Shown here piece by piece: positions 33,150-39,684 of a DNA stretch of 64,000 nucleotides (its first letter is position 1; each line of letters opens with the position of its first letter). The notes beneath the pieces are model-generated. The model was given only the letters and a program-made list of their open reading frames with translations. It was not told the origin of the DNA and searched no databases. The position numbers and the translations under genes are program-made. Source of the DNA: Actomonas sp051209155 (lineage in GTDB: Bacteria > Verrucomicrobiota > Verrucomicrobiia > Opitutales > Opitutaceae). Where the stretch lies: NCBI GenBank assembly GCA_051209155.1, contig JBPJGB010000001.1; one strand, written 5' to 3'.

Positions 33150-33530
33150 TCAGGCCGGGCCGGTCACGACGCCGAGGTGGCAGGTGTCGGGCAGGGGACG
33201 CACCTCGATGATGAGGCCGTATTCGAGGCCGGGGTGCTGTTGGGCGATGGCGGTGGCTTCGGCCATGTCGGCGACGCTGAGCATGACGTAACCGCCGACG
33301 GCTTCGGTGCTCTCAGCGAAGGGACCATCGGTGACGCGTTTGCCGCCGGGGCCGGAGACGATGGAGCCGGTCAGTTCGAGCGGCTGGCCATCGAGGGCCT
33401 TGCCGGCATCACGCAGACCGACGAACCAGGCGTTCCAGCGTTCGACGAGTTGCTGGCGTTCCTCGGCGGTGAGGTGCGCGTGGGTTTCCGGTCCGGTGTT
33501 GCGAAAGAGGAGGAGGTGGGAGCGGGACAT
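33150..33530 (-). CDS. YCII-related (DGPF) protein
   Basis: A 126-residue protein with the ferredoxin-like YCII fold: MSRSHLLLFRNTGPETHAHL, TAEERQQLVERWNAWFVGLR and the signature DGPF (residues 68-71) in GKRVTDGPFAESTEAVGG, followed by YVMLSVADMAEATAIAQQHP. DGPF proteins are encoded beside ECF42 sigma factors and are their usual targets. It is the first gene of the unit that ends with the sigma factor. I chose the ATG at 33530; the longer reading to 33662 would cross the promoter. Confidence 0.93.
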   Translation of the reverse strand: MSRSHLLLFRNTGPETHAHLTAEERQQLVERWNAWFVGLRDAGKALDGQPLELTGSIVSGPGGKRVTDGPFAESTEAVGGYVMLSVADMAEATAIAQQHPGLEYGLIIEVRPLPDTCHLGVVTGPA

Positions 33531-33562
33531 GGCGAGCGGGGAGATGGAGGGTGGTTTGGGCT

Positions 33563-33591
33563 TCAACGGGTGAGATGGAAGGGGTCGGACA
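33563..33591 (-). promoter_or_regulatory. ECF-type promoter for the DGPF-sigma operon
   Basis: On the minus strand TGTCCG (33591-33586), a 17-nt spacer and CGTTGA (33568-33563), 32 nt upstream of the DGPF start codon. The same pair of boxes faces the other way at 33616-33645 and again at 34436-34464. The -35 boxes of the two divergent copies are the ends of an 11/12-bp inverted repeat (33587-33598 and 33609-33620). Confidence 0.65.
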
Positions 33592-33615
33592 TATTTCGTA
33601 AAATTGCGCGAAAAA

Positions 33616-33645
33616 TGTCCGGGTGGGACGGGGACCGCACGTTGA
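33616..33645 (+). promoter_or_regulatory. ECF-type promoter for DUF899 gene
   Basis: On the plus strand TGTCCG (33616-33621), an 18-nt spacer and CGTTGA (33640-33645), 29 nt upstream of the DUF899 ATG. The -35 box is preceded by an A-rich tract (CGAAAAA), as is the divergent copy (CGAAATA). This bipartite form resembles ECF-type promoters. Confidence 0.62.
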
Positions 33646-33674
33646 GAAGGCGAACCCTTCATCTCTCTTTGACC

Positions 33675-34427
33675 ATGACAGACCCTCTTTCAGACCACCC
33701 CGTTGTTACCCTGGACGCTTGGCTGTCCGCTCGCCGTGAACTGCTGGTGCGTGAAAAGGCGCTGACGCGGGCCCGCGACGAATTGAACGCCGCCCGACGG
33801 GCGTTGCCTTGGCGGCGGGTGGATAAGGATTACCGGTTTGCCGACGTCGCCGGCGCGGTGAGCCTGGTCGATCTGTTTGCGGGGCGCAGCCAGTTGCTGG
33901 TGCGTCATTTCATGTTCGGACCCGATTGGGAAGAAGCGTGCAAAGGTTGTTCCTTCGGGAGCGATCACATGGACGGGATTCTGCCGCATTTGGAAAATCA
34001 CGATGTCAGCTACGTGGCGGTCTCGCGGGCGCCCTTGGAACGTTTGCAGGCGTTTCGCCGGCGCATGGACTGGCGCTTCCGCTGGGTCTCCTCACTCGAG
34101 AGTGATTTTAACCAGGACTTCGGGGTGACGTTCTCCGCGGAGCAATTCGAGGCGGGTGAACGGCTCTACAATTTCGGCACCTCACCGGCGTTCTGTGACG
34201 AGTTGCCCGGGCTGAGTGTCTTTTACCGGGATGTGTCGGGGCAGGTGTTTCACACCTACTCGACCTATTCGCGGGGCACGGAGCAGTTTGATGGCGCCTA
34301 CATGTTGCATGACATCATGCCGAAGGGACGGGCGGAAAACGGACCCCATCACAACCTGATGGACTGGGTGCAGTTTCGCGATAGTTATGCCTCCGCCAAC
34401 CGCGCGAGCGAAACTTCAGAAAAATAA
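33675..34427 (+). CDS. DUF899 family (thioredoxin-like fold) protein
   Basis: A 250-residue protein of the DUF899 family. Its features are the N-terminal WLSARRELLVREKALTRARD, the core LVRHFMFGPDWEEACKGCSF (Cys-containing in place of a redox CxxC), SYVAVSRAPLERLQAFRRRM, and the C-terminal HTYSTYSRGTEQFDGAYMLH. This family has a peroxiredoxin/thioredoxin-like fold of unknown function and often neighbours DGPF and AHSA1 genes. It is the first gene divergent from the sigma operon and has its own ECF-type promoter. Confidence 0.9.
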   Translation: MTDPLSDHPVVTLDAWLSARRELLVREKALTRARDELNAARRALPWRRVDKDYRFADVAGAVSLVDLFAGRSQLLVRHFMFGPDWEEACKGCSFGSDHMDGILPHLENHDVSYVAVSRAPLERLQAFRRRMDWRFRWVSSLESDFNQDFGVTFSAEQFEAGERLYNFGTSPAFCDELPGLSVFYRDVSGQVFHTYSTYSRGTEQFDGAYMLHDIMPKGRAENGPHHNLMDWVQFRDSYASANRASETSEK

Positions 34428-34435
34428 GTCCAGGG

Positions 34436-34464
34436 TGTCCGGATCGCGTCCTCGGACCCGTTGC
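34436..34464 (+). promoter_or_regulatory. ECF-type promoter for AHSA1 gene (third copy)
   Basis: TGTCCG (34436-34441), 17-nt spacer, CGTTGC (34459-34464). It lies in the gap between DUF899 and AHSA1, 11 nt before the ATG at 34476, so the transcript may be nearly leaderless. It matches the two divergent copies at 33.5 kb and suggests that the AHSA1 gene is a separate unit of the same regulon. Confidence 0.55.
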
Positions 34465-34475
34465 AGTAACATCCT

Positions 34476-35417
34476 ATGAACAACGCCACCCCCTACACCA
34501 TTCCGACCGCGCCGAGCGCCGATCATGAGATCCTCTCGGTCCGCACGATTCCGTTTCCGCTCGCCCAGGTGTTCGCGGCGTGGACGCATCCGGATCTTCA
34601 CGCCAAGTGGTGGGGGCCGGCGGGCTTCACCAACACCTTCTACCACTACGACCCCCGGCCGGGCGGCGAGTGGCGCTTCACCATGCACGGCCCGGACGGC
34701 AAGGACTACGAAAACCACAGTGTCTTCCTGCATGTCGCGGAAGGGGAGTGCCTCGTTTTTAAACACGATGTCGCGCCAATCTTCACGGCGGTGGTGCACT
34801 TCAAGGACGACGGTGAGGGCACGCAGATCGAGTGGCACATGATCTTCGAGGACGAGGCGACCTGCGCGTCGCTGCGCGAGTTTGTGGCCGGCAAGAACGA
34901 CGAAAACTTCGATCGACTGGAGGCCCTGCTGCGCGACACGCCGGCGGACGCGGCGGTGTGTCGTGAACTGGTGATCCTGCGCGAGTTTCCGGTTGCGCCC
35001 GAGGTCGTGTGGCGGGCGATCACGAAGCGAACCAAAGAGTGGTGGTGCCCGCAGCCTTGGACGACGCCGGTGGTCGACTGGGAGCTGCGCGCCGGTGGCC
35101 GTTGCCGCACGGTGATGGAAGGGCCCGATGGCACGCGGGTTGATCTGCTGGGCACGATTCTCGAGGTGGTTGAAAACGAGCGCTTGGTCTTCACCGATGC
35201 GATTAAGCCCGGCTGGCAGCTGTCGGCCGAACCGTTCATGGTCGGCGCGTTTGAGCTGTCGTCCGCCACCAGCGGCGGCACGACCTATCGGGCCAGCGCG
35301 CGGCATTGGTCGCAGGAGAAGACCACGGAGCATGCCGTCATGGGCTTTCGCATGGGTTGGGGGGCCGCCGCCGATCAATTGCTCGGCGTCTGCCAGGACG
35401 AAGCCGCGTGCGCCTGA
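34476..35417 (+). CDS. Double AHSA1/SRPBCC domain protein
   Basis: A 313-residue protein with two START-like domains of the AHSA1 type. The first (about 15-145) has FPLAQVFAAWTHPDLHAKWW and the GGEWRFTMHGPDG turn. The second (about 160-305) has FPVAPEVVWRAITKRTKEWW, AGGRCRTVMEGPDG and TIYRASARHWSQ-type closing strands. Such domains form a hydrophobic ligand cavity; single-domain versions neighbour ECF and ArsR genes in many bacteria. Two in one chain is less usual. Likely role: binding or modifying a small hydrophobic stress compound. Confidence 0.9.
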   Translation: MNNATPYTIPTAPSADHEILSVRTIPFPLAQVFAAWTHPDLHAKWWGPAGFTNTFYHYDPRPGGEWRFTMHGPDGKDYENHSVFLHVAEGECLVFKHDVAPIFTAVVHFKDDGEGTQIEWHMIFEDEATCASLREFVAGKNDENFDRLEALLRDTPADAAVCRELVILREFPVAPEVVWRAITKRTKEWWCPQPWTTPVVDWELRAGGRCRTVMEGPDGTRVDLLGTILEVVENERLVFTDAIKPGWQLSAEPFMVGAFELSSATSGGTTYRASARHWSQEKTTEHAVMGFRMGWGAAADQLLGVCQDEAACA

Positions 35418-35446
35418 TTGATCGAAACCCACAACCATCCCCCATC

Positions 35447-35875
35447 ATGAGCGAATCCCACCCCGGCGCCAAGTGGCTCACCATCCTCACCCACCTCGTG
35501 CGCGTCCTGCTGGGACTCGGTTGCACGATTTTTGGCCTCAATGGTTTCCTGAACTTCATTCAGCCACCGCCGGACCTGGTGATGCCGGAGAAGGCGATGG
35601 CCCTTTCCGCCGCGCTGGTCGGCACAGGCTACATGATGCCGCTCATCGGCGCGACCCTGCTGGTGCCGGGCCTGTTCCTGCTGGCCAACCGCTTTGTGCC
35701 GCTCGCGCTGGTGGTGCTGGCGCCCTTCTTCGTAAATTCGATTGCGTTTCACCTGGCCCTGGAACCGATCGGCTTGCCCAACGCGTTCATGTTCGTGGCC
35801 ATGTTACTCTTCCTCGCGTGGCGCCACCGCGCGGCTTACCGGCCGCTCTTCGCCGCCAAGTTTGGCGCCGCGTAA
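35447..35875 (+). CDS. DoxX family membrane protein
   Basis: A 142-residue protein with four predicted TM segments: VRVLLGLGCTIFGLNGFLNF, the second near GTGYMMPLIGATLLVPGLFLL, FVPLALVVLAPFFVNSIAF, and AFMFVAMLLFLAWRH. The arrangement and length match DoxX/DoxD-like proteins. Members act in quinone-linked or thiol-stress membrane complexes in some bacteria. It follows the AHSA1 gene by 29 bp and precedes an SRPBCC gene by 13 bp, so it is part of the same transcript. Confidence 0.82.
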   Translation: MSESHPGAKWLTILTHLVRVLLGLGCTIFGLNGFLNFIQPPPDLVMPEKAMALSAALVGTGYMMPLIGATLLVPGLFLLANRFVPLALVVLAPFFVNSIAFHLALEPIGLPNAFMFVAMLLFLAWRHRAAYRPLFAAKFGAA

Positions 35876-35888
35876 CACCAACATAGTC

Positions 35889-36422
35889 ATGTCAACGCTC
35901 CCTACGATTCTCGTCCTCGCCGGCCTGGTTGTGCTGGTAATCTGGATACTGGCCGCACGCCAACCCGACGTGGCCACCTATCGCCGCCATCGCGTGGTGG
36001 GCGCGACGCCGGATCGGGTTTTTCCGCTCATCAACCACCTGCCGTCCTGGCAAGCCTGGTCGCCGTGGGAAGGTCTCGACCCCAAACTCGAACGAACTTA
36101 CACCGGCCCGGCGGCGGGCGTCGGCGCCACCTACGCCTGGCGGGGCAATGCCAAGGTTGGCGAAGGCCGCATGACCATCACGCAGAGTGTGCCGCACGAG
36201 CAGGTGACCCTGGACCTGGTGTTCATCAAACCCTTTGCCGGCACGATGGAGTCGACCTTCCTGCTCATGCCGGCCGACGCCGGCACCCGCGTCGAGTGGG
36301 TGGCGGTGAGTCCGATGACCAAGCTCAGCAAGGTCATGGCCGTCTTTATCAACATGGACAGAATGCTGGGGGCCCAATTTGAGAAGGGCCTTGTCCAACT
36401 CGACCTGGCGACGCGGGGCTGA
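35889..36422 (+). CDS. Membrane-anchored SRPBCC (polyketide cyclase-like) protein
   Basis: A 177-residue protein with one N-terminal TM segment (about 7-22) followed by a SRPBCC domain: VVGATPDRVFPLINHLPSWQ, WSPWEGLDPKLERTYTGP, GAGVGATYAWRGNAKVGEGR-type strand and ESTFLLMPADAGTRVEWVAV. This layout matches the SRPBCC proteins that bind lipid-like ligands near membranes. It lies between DoxX and DUF1428 in the ECF island, with 13 bp before and 56 bp after. Confidence 0.85.
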   Translation: MSTLPTILVLAGLVVLVIWILAARQPDVATYRRHRVVGATPDRVFPLINHLPSWQAWSPWEGLDPKLERTYTGPAAGVGATYAWRGNAKVGEGRMTITQSVPHEQVTLDLVFIKPFAGTMESTFLLMPADAGTRVEWVAVSPMTKLSKVMAVFINMDRMLGAQFEKGLVQLDLATRG

Positions 36423-36478
36423 AGCCCTGTATTCAATTTATCCCGACAGGACGGGATTCATCTCAACCCCCGAACAAC

Positions 36479-36841
36479 ATGGCTGATTACATTGATGGAT
36501 ACCTGCTCGTGATTCCGCGGGCGAAACTGCCCGCCTACAAGAAACTCGCCCGTGGCGCCGGCAAAATTTGGAAGGAGCACGGCGCCTTGGACTACCGCGA
36601 GTGTGTCAGTGACGAACTCGACGTTCCCTTTGGTCGTCCCTACGACAAGCTGCTCAAATGCGGTCCCGACGAGGTCATCGTCTTTGCTTGGATCGTCTAC
36701 AAGTCCAAGGCGGCTCGGAACCGGGTGAACAAGCTCGTGCAGGCCGACGAACGGATCGCGGCGATGTGTGATCCCGGGAACATGCCCTTCGATACAAAGA
36801 AGATGAGCTGGGGCGGGTTTAAAACCCTCGTGCACGTCTGA
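36479..36841 (+). CDS. DUF1428 family protein
   Basis: A 120-residue protein of the DUF1428 family (YbaA-like). The pattern starts MADYIDGYLLVIPRAKLPAY, continues GKIWKEHGALDYRECVSDEL, and ends IAAMCDPGNMPFDTKKMSWG with a GGFKTLV close. The family has a ferredoxin-like dimeric fold with unknown function and is often encoded with DGPF and AHSA1 proteins. It sits 56 bp after the SRPBCC gene and 68 bp before the AraC-type regulator. Confidence 0.92.
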   Translation: MADYIDGYLLVIPRAKLPAYKKLARGAGKIWKEHGALDYRECVSDELDVPFGRPYDKLLKCGPDEVIVFAWIVYKSKAARNRVNKLVQADERIAAMCDPGNMPFDTKKMSWGGFKTLVHV

Positions 36842-36909
36842 GCAGGGCGAACGCCGTTTTAGCACAGATGATCAAGTCGCGCCGGGACAACATTTGATAG
36901 GTTGGGATT

Positions 36910-37827
36910 GTGACTGTGACCGAACCTATTCTCGACCAAATCCGTCGCGCGCTGGCGGCGATTGAGGAGCATCTCGATCGCCCGCTGGCGATGGCGGAAC
37001 TCGCCCGTCGGGCGGGTTACTCCCCGTGGCACTTCCAGCGTGTGTTCATGGCTTTGGTCGACGAATCGGTGGCCAGTTATGTGCGTCGGCGGCGCCTCAC
37101 CGAGGCGGCGCGGATGCTGCGCAGTGAACCCGAACAGCGGCTGCTCGATGTCGCGCTCGCGGTGGGCTTCGAATCGCATGAAGCCTTCACCCGGGCGTTC
37201 CGACGGGAGAGCGGCCACACGCCGAGCGGGTTCCGCAACCACCCTCAACCCAACGTCACCTGGATGCGCCTGCCGCTGCCGCCGGAGCATCTGCAACTCC
37301 TGCCGACCGATATGAATCTCGAACCCACCATCCTCGATCTGCCCGCCTTCGCCATCGCCGGGCTGAGCGCGCGCTTCATTGCCGCGACCTCTCCTGACTC
37401 CAACAACATGCAGGTCATCCCGCCGCTGTGGGGCCAGTTCATGGCCCGTCAGGGGGAGGTGCGCTCGCTCGGCTGCGCGCCCGAGGCGGGCACCTTCTGG
37501 GCGGCCTGCCGTTGCCTGCCGCCGGAGGATCGGACGCGGGAAGACGAGCTGGAATACATCGCCGGCGTGAAGATCGCAGGTGATCCACCGCTCCCGGCCG
37601 ACATGGTGCGCTGGGAGATCCCGGCCCGCACCTTTGCCCGATTCACCCACCGCGGCCGGATCGAAAACTTTGGCGAGACCCTTGGCTACATTTATGGCGC
37701 CTGGCTGCCGCGCTCGGCTTACGTGCCGACGATGGAAGTCGAACTCGAACTCTACGATGAGCGTTTTGACATCAACTCCGACGACAGCGAAATCGACTAC
37801 TACGTCGGCATCGCCCCCAAAGTCTGA
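36910..37827 (+). CDS. AraC family regulator with GyrI-like effector domain
   Basis: A 305-residue regulator with a GTG start. Residues 10-110 carry the two AraC HTH units (MAELARRAGYSPWHFQRVF and LDVALAVGFESHEAFTRAFR). Residues 135-305 are a GyrI-like ligand-binding domain (FAIAGLSARFIAATSPDSNN, FARFTHRGRIENFGETLGYI, VELELYDERFD). It has the same architecture as the regulator at 14163-15080. Located at the end of the ECF42 island, it may sense the same or a related compound. Its last 71 nt overlap a small ORF in another frame. Confidence 0.9.
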   Translation: MTVTEPILDQIRRALAAIEEHLDRPLAMAELARRAGYSPWHFQRVFMALVDESVASYVRRRRLTEAARMLRSEPEQRLLDVALAVGFESHEAFTRAFRRESGHTPSGFRNHPQPNVTWMRLPLPPEHLQLLPTDMNLEPTILDLPAFAIAGLSARFIAATSPDSNNMQVIPPLWGQFMARQGEVRSLGCAPEAGTFWAACRCLPPEDRTREDELEYIAGVKIAGDPPLPADMVRWEIPARTFARFTHRGRIENFGETLGYIYGAWLPRSAYVPTMEVELELYDERFDINSDDSEIDYYVGIAPKV

Positions 37828-37963
37828 TCTCGCCGCCACGCTGGCGGACTTTCGCCTCGAATTGATCGAACAAGCGTTCGAGTTGGACCGGCGGGGGCAG
37901 TGCGAAGCGGCCGATGTTGCCATGACCGTGGCGGCGCGGCTGGCCGAGCTCCCCGAAGCGTGA
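37757..37963 (+). CDS. Small ORF overlapping the AraC gene end
   Basis: A 68-residue reading frame with ATG at 37757. The first ~23 residues are a Thr/Ser-rich shadow of the AraC gene. The part after 37827 (SDLAATLADFRLELIEQAFE, then LDRRGQCEAADVAMTVAARL) reads as a well-formed charged double helix ending at a TGA. This tail lies outside the AraC gene and looks like a real small helical protein. The true start may be a non-ATG codon nearer 37830. Confidence 0.4.
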   Translation: MSVLTSTPTTAKSTTTSASPPKSDLAATLADFRLELIEQAFELDRRGQCEAADVAMTVAARLAELPEA

Positions 37964-38011
37964 TCCGATACCCCCGAACGGGCGGTGGGATCTCTACGCA
38001 GCGAAAGACTG

Positions 38012-38025
38012 GGGTGGATACCCTA
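38012..38025. promoter_or_regulatory. Palindrome GGGT-N4-ACCCTA upstream of SdrD-like gene
   Basis: GGGTGGATACCCTA, 60 bp before the ATG of the secreted protein at 38085. The core matches the site at 30142-30155. Position and repeat suggest a shared operator, but two copies are weak evidence. Confidence 0.28.
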
Positions 38026-38084
38026 TCTCCTCCTTTGATTTCCGTTGGGACCGTGTCGAACGTATTGGGCAGCAACTCTGCTCA

Positions 38085-39269
38085 ATGAAAAAACTGTCTC
38101 AATGGTTCGCCATTATCCTCGCGGTCGCCTCGACCGCTTTTGCCAAGCCCGGTGACCCGATCACCTATTCCATCACTCTGGTCGCTTCTTCCTACGACGC
38201 CGTCAGCGACACGACCCAATTCACCTACGCGGTGACCTCCAACCCGGGCGGTGGTCCGGCCATCAGCCACTGGGTGATCGGCTTCGACGCCGATTGCGGC
38301 GGCGCCGCCATCATTGCCGGCTCCAACGACGCGCTCGTGTCCTGGAACAACTCTGACCCGACCACCGGCGTCCGCGGCATCAAGTTCGACACCGGCTACA
38401 ACGACCGCGAGACCCGCCTCGTCTCACTCGCGCTGAATGGCGCCTGGGCGACCGGTGAGGTCACCATCGCGGTCAAGTCCGGCAACGGCTTCGTGCTCGG
38501 CTCCGTGTCGGGCCCGATCTGCGGCGGCGTGGTCGAACCCACCACCTACACCCTCAGCGGGCAGGTCTTCTTCGACCTCGATTTTAACGGCGCTCTCGGC
38601 ACCGATGAGTTCGGTCTCGGCGGCATCACCGTCACGCTGCTCGACGGCGAAAGCAATGTGGTCGCGACCACGATCACCGCCGAAGACGGCAGCTACACCT
38701 TTACCGAGCTCGACGCCGGCGACTACGTTGTTGTCATCGGCGGTCGCAATGGCCTCGAGCCGACCACCGCCACCCGCTTTGACGTGAGCGTCTCCGCCGA
38801 CACCGGAGTGGCCGATGCCGGTCTGGCCCTCAACTTCGACGCCATCGGCGCGATGTCGGCCAACGGTTTCACCATCGGCTATTGGAAGAACAACCTCGCC
38901 AAGGCGCTCGCTGGCAAGACCAAGGGCATCCAAGTCAGCGCCTCCACGCTGGCGGCCTGCACTGCGATCATCGCCGAGCTCGGCCTCGAGCCGTTCGATG
39001 GCATGACCATGAGCGGGGCCGAAGCGATCATGTCGGCGACCGGTTCCGCCCCGTCCGTGCTGCTCGCGAAACAGTTGATGGGTTCGGAGTTCAACTACGC
39101 CAACGGGGCCTACCTCAACGGTGATGAAGAGTTCACCTACCTGTTCGTGGTCTATGGTGAATATGTCCTGAAGCACGCCGCCGAGCTCGACGCCTCCTAC
39201 GTGCTGAGCGTCAAGGACTGGTTCGACGCCTACAACAACACCCACGGTGGGGTGGTGTTGGCTCAATAA
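38085..39269 (+). CDS. Secreted SdrD-B-like surface protein
   Basis: A 394-residue protein with a signal peptide (MKKLSQWFAIILAVASTAFA). Residues 25-150 are an all-beta domain with two Cys. Residues about 155-245 match a SdrD B-like/prealbumin-type fold: YTLSGQVFFDLDFNGALGTD, GLGGITVTLLDGESNVVATT and EDGSYTFTELDAGDYVVVIG. The final ~140 residues (FTIGYWKNNLAKALAGKTKG, then LLAKQLMGSEFNYANGAYLN) resemble the C-terminal region found with such domains in Verrucomicrobia. No sorting motif (PEP-CTERM or T9SS) was seen. It is a single-gene unit ending in a clear terminator. Confidence 0.78.
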   Translation: MKKLSQWFAIILAVASTAFAKPGDPITYSITLVASSYDAVSDTTQFTYAVTSNPGGGPAISHWVIGFDADCGGAAIIAGSNDALVSWNNSDPTTGVRGIKFDTGYNDRETRLVSLALNGAWATGEVTIAVKSGNGFVLGSVSGPICGGVVEPTTYTLSGQVFFDLDFNGALGTDEFGLGGITVTLLDGESNVVATTITAEDGSYTFTELDAGDYVVVIGGRNGLEPTTATRFDVSVSADTGVADAGLALNFDAIGAMSANGFTIGYWKNNLAKALAGKTKGIQVSASTLAACTAIIAELGLEPFDGMTMSGAEAIMSATGSAPSVLLAKQLMGSEFNYANGAYLNGDEEFTYLFVVYGEYVLKHAAELDASYVLSVKDWFDAYNNTHGGVVLAQ

Positions 39270-39293
39270 TCGTAACCAGCATTCTCACCTGTG

Positions 39294-39323
39294 AAACCCG
39301 GAGCCGCACAGCTCCGGGTTTTT
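39294..39323 (+). terminator. Rho-independent terminator
   Basis: AAACCCGGAGC-N6-GCTCCGGGTTT followed by TTT, 25 nt after the stop of the SdrD-like gene. The 11-bp GC-rich stem and T-run make it one of the two strongest terminators in the window. Confidence 0.88.
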
Positions 39324-39388
39324 GCGTGCTGCGCCCGCCGCTATTCCCGTTGCCAGTCGAGCGGGAAGCGCAACGCTGCGCCATATCC

Positions 39389-39679
39389 ATGAAAAAGACC
39401 TTCCGCCTCACCGCTCCCCGTCAGGACGACGCCCGCGTGCGCGACAAGATTCGCCACGAGGTGAACAAGTATGTGAAGCGGGAGCGCCGCAAGGAGCTGC
39501 CGGAAGGCCACGATCGCTGGGACTTCAACTGCCGCATCGGCGCGACGGAGGCGACCGCCGCCGCGATTGAGCTCAAAGTCATCCCGACCGCCATCGACCG
39601 GGTGGCGGCCGATGGGGCAGGGACGGTGTTTATCGAGATCCTGGCCGTTGCCCGGCGGCGTCCGGCCAAGTCCGACTAG
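39389..39679 (+). CDS. DUF6172 family protein
   Basis: A 96-residue protein with the compact pattern MKKTFRLTAPRQDDARVRDK, IRHEVNKYVKRERRKELPEG, HDRWDFNCRIGATEATAAAI and a closing strand TVFIEILAVARRRP. I recognise this as the DUF6172 family (KRERRK.LP...WDF motif). Function unknown; proteins of this size are found singly in Gammaproteobacteria and others. It faces the end of the large secreted protein gene, with 5 bp between stops. Confidence 0.82.
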   Translation: MKKTFRLTAPRQDDARVRDKIRHEVNKYVKRERRKELPEGHDRWDFNCRIGATEATAAAIELKVIPTAIDRVAADGAGTVFIEILAVARRRPAKSD

Positions 39680-39684
39680 TCGCG

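Noticed and set aside
30182..33211. 1009-codon plus-strand open frame antisense to MATE and sigma genes
   Set aside because: Low-complexity Gly/Glu/His/Ala sequence typical of antisense to high-GC genes; the minus strand has full domains.
36441..36456. TCCCG-N6-CGGGA before DUF1428
   Set aside because: Five-bp stem only, no T-run, no second copy.
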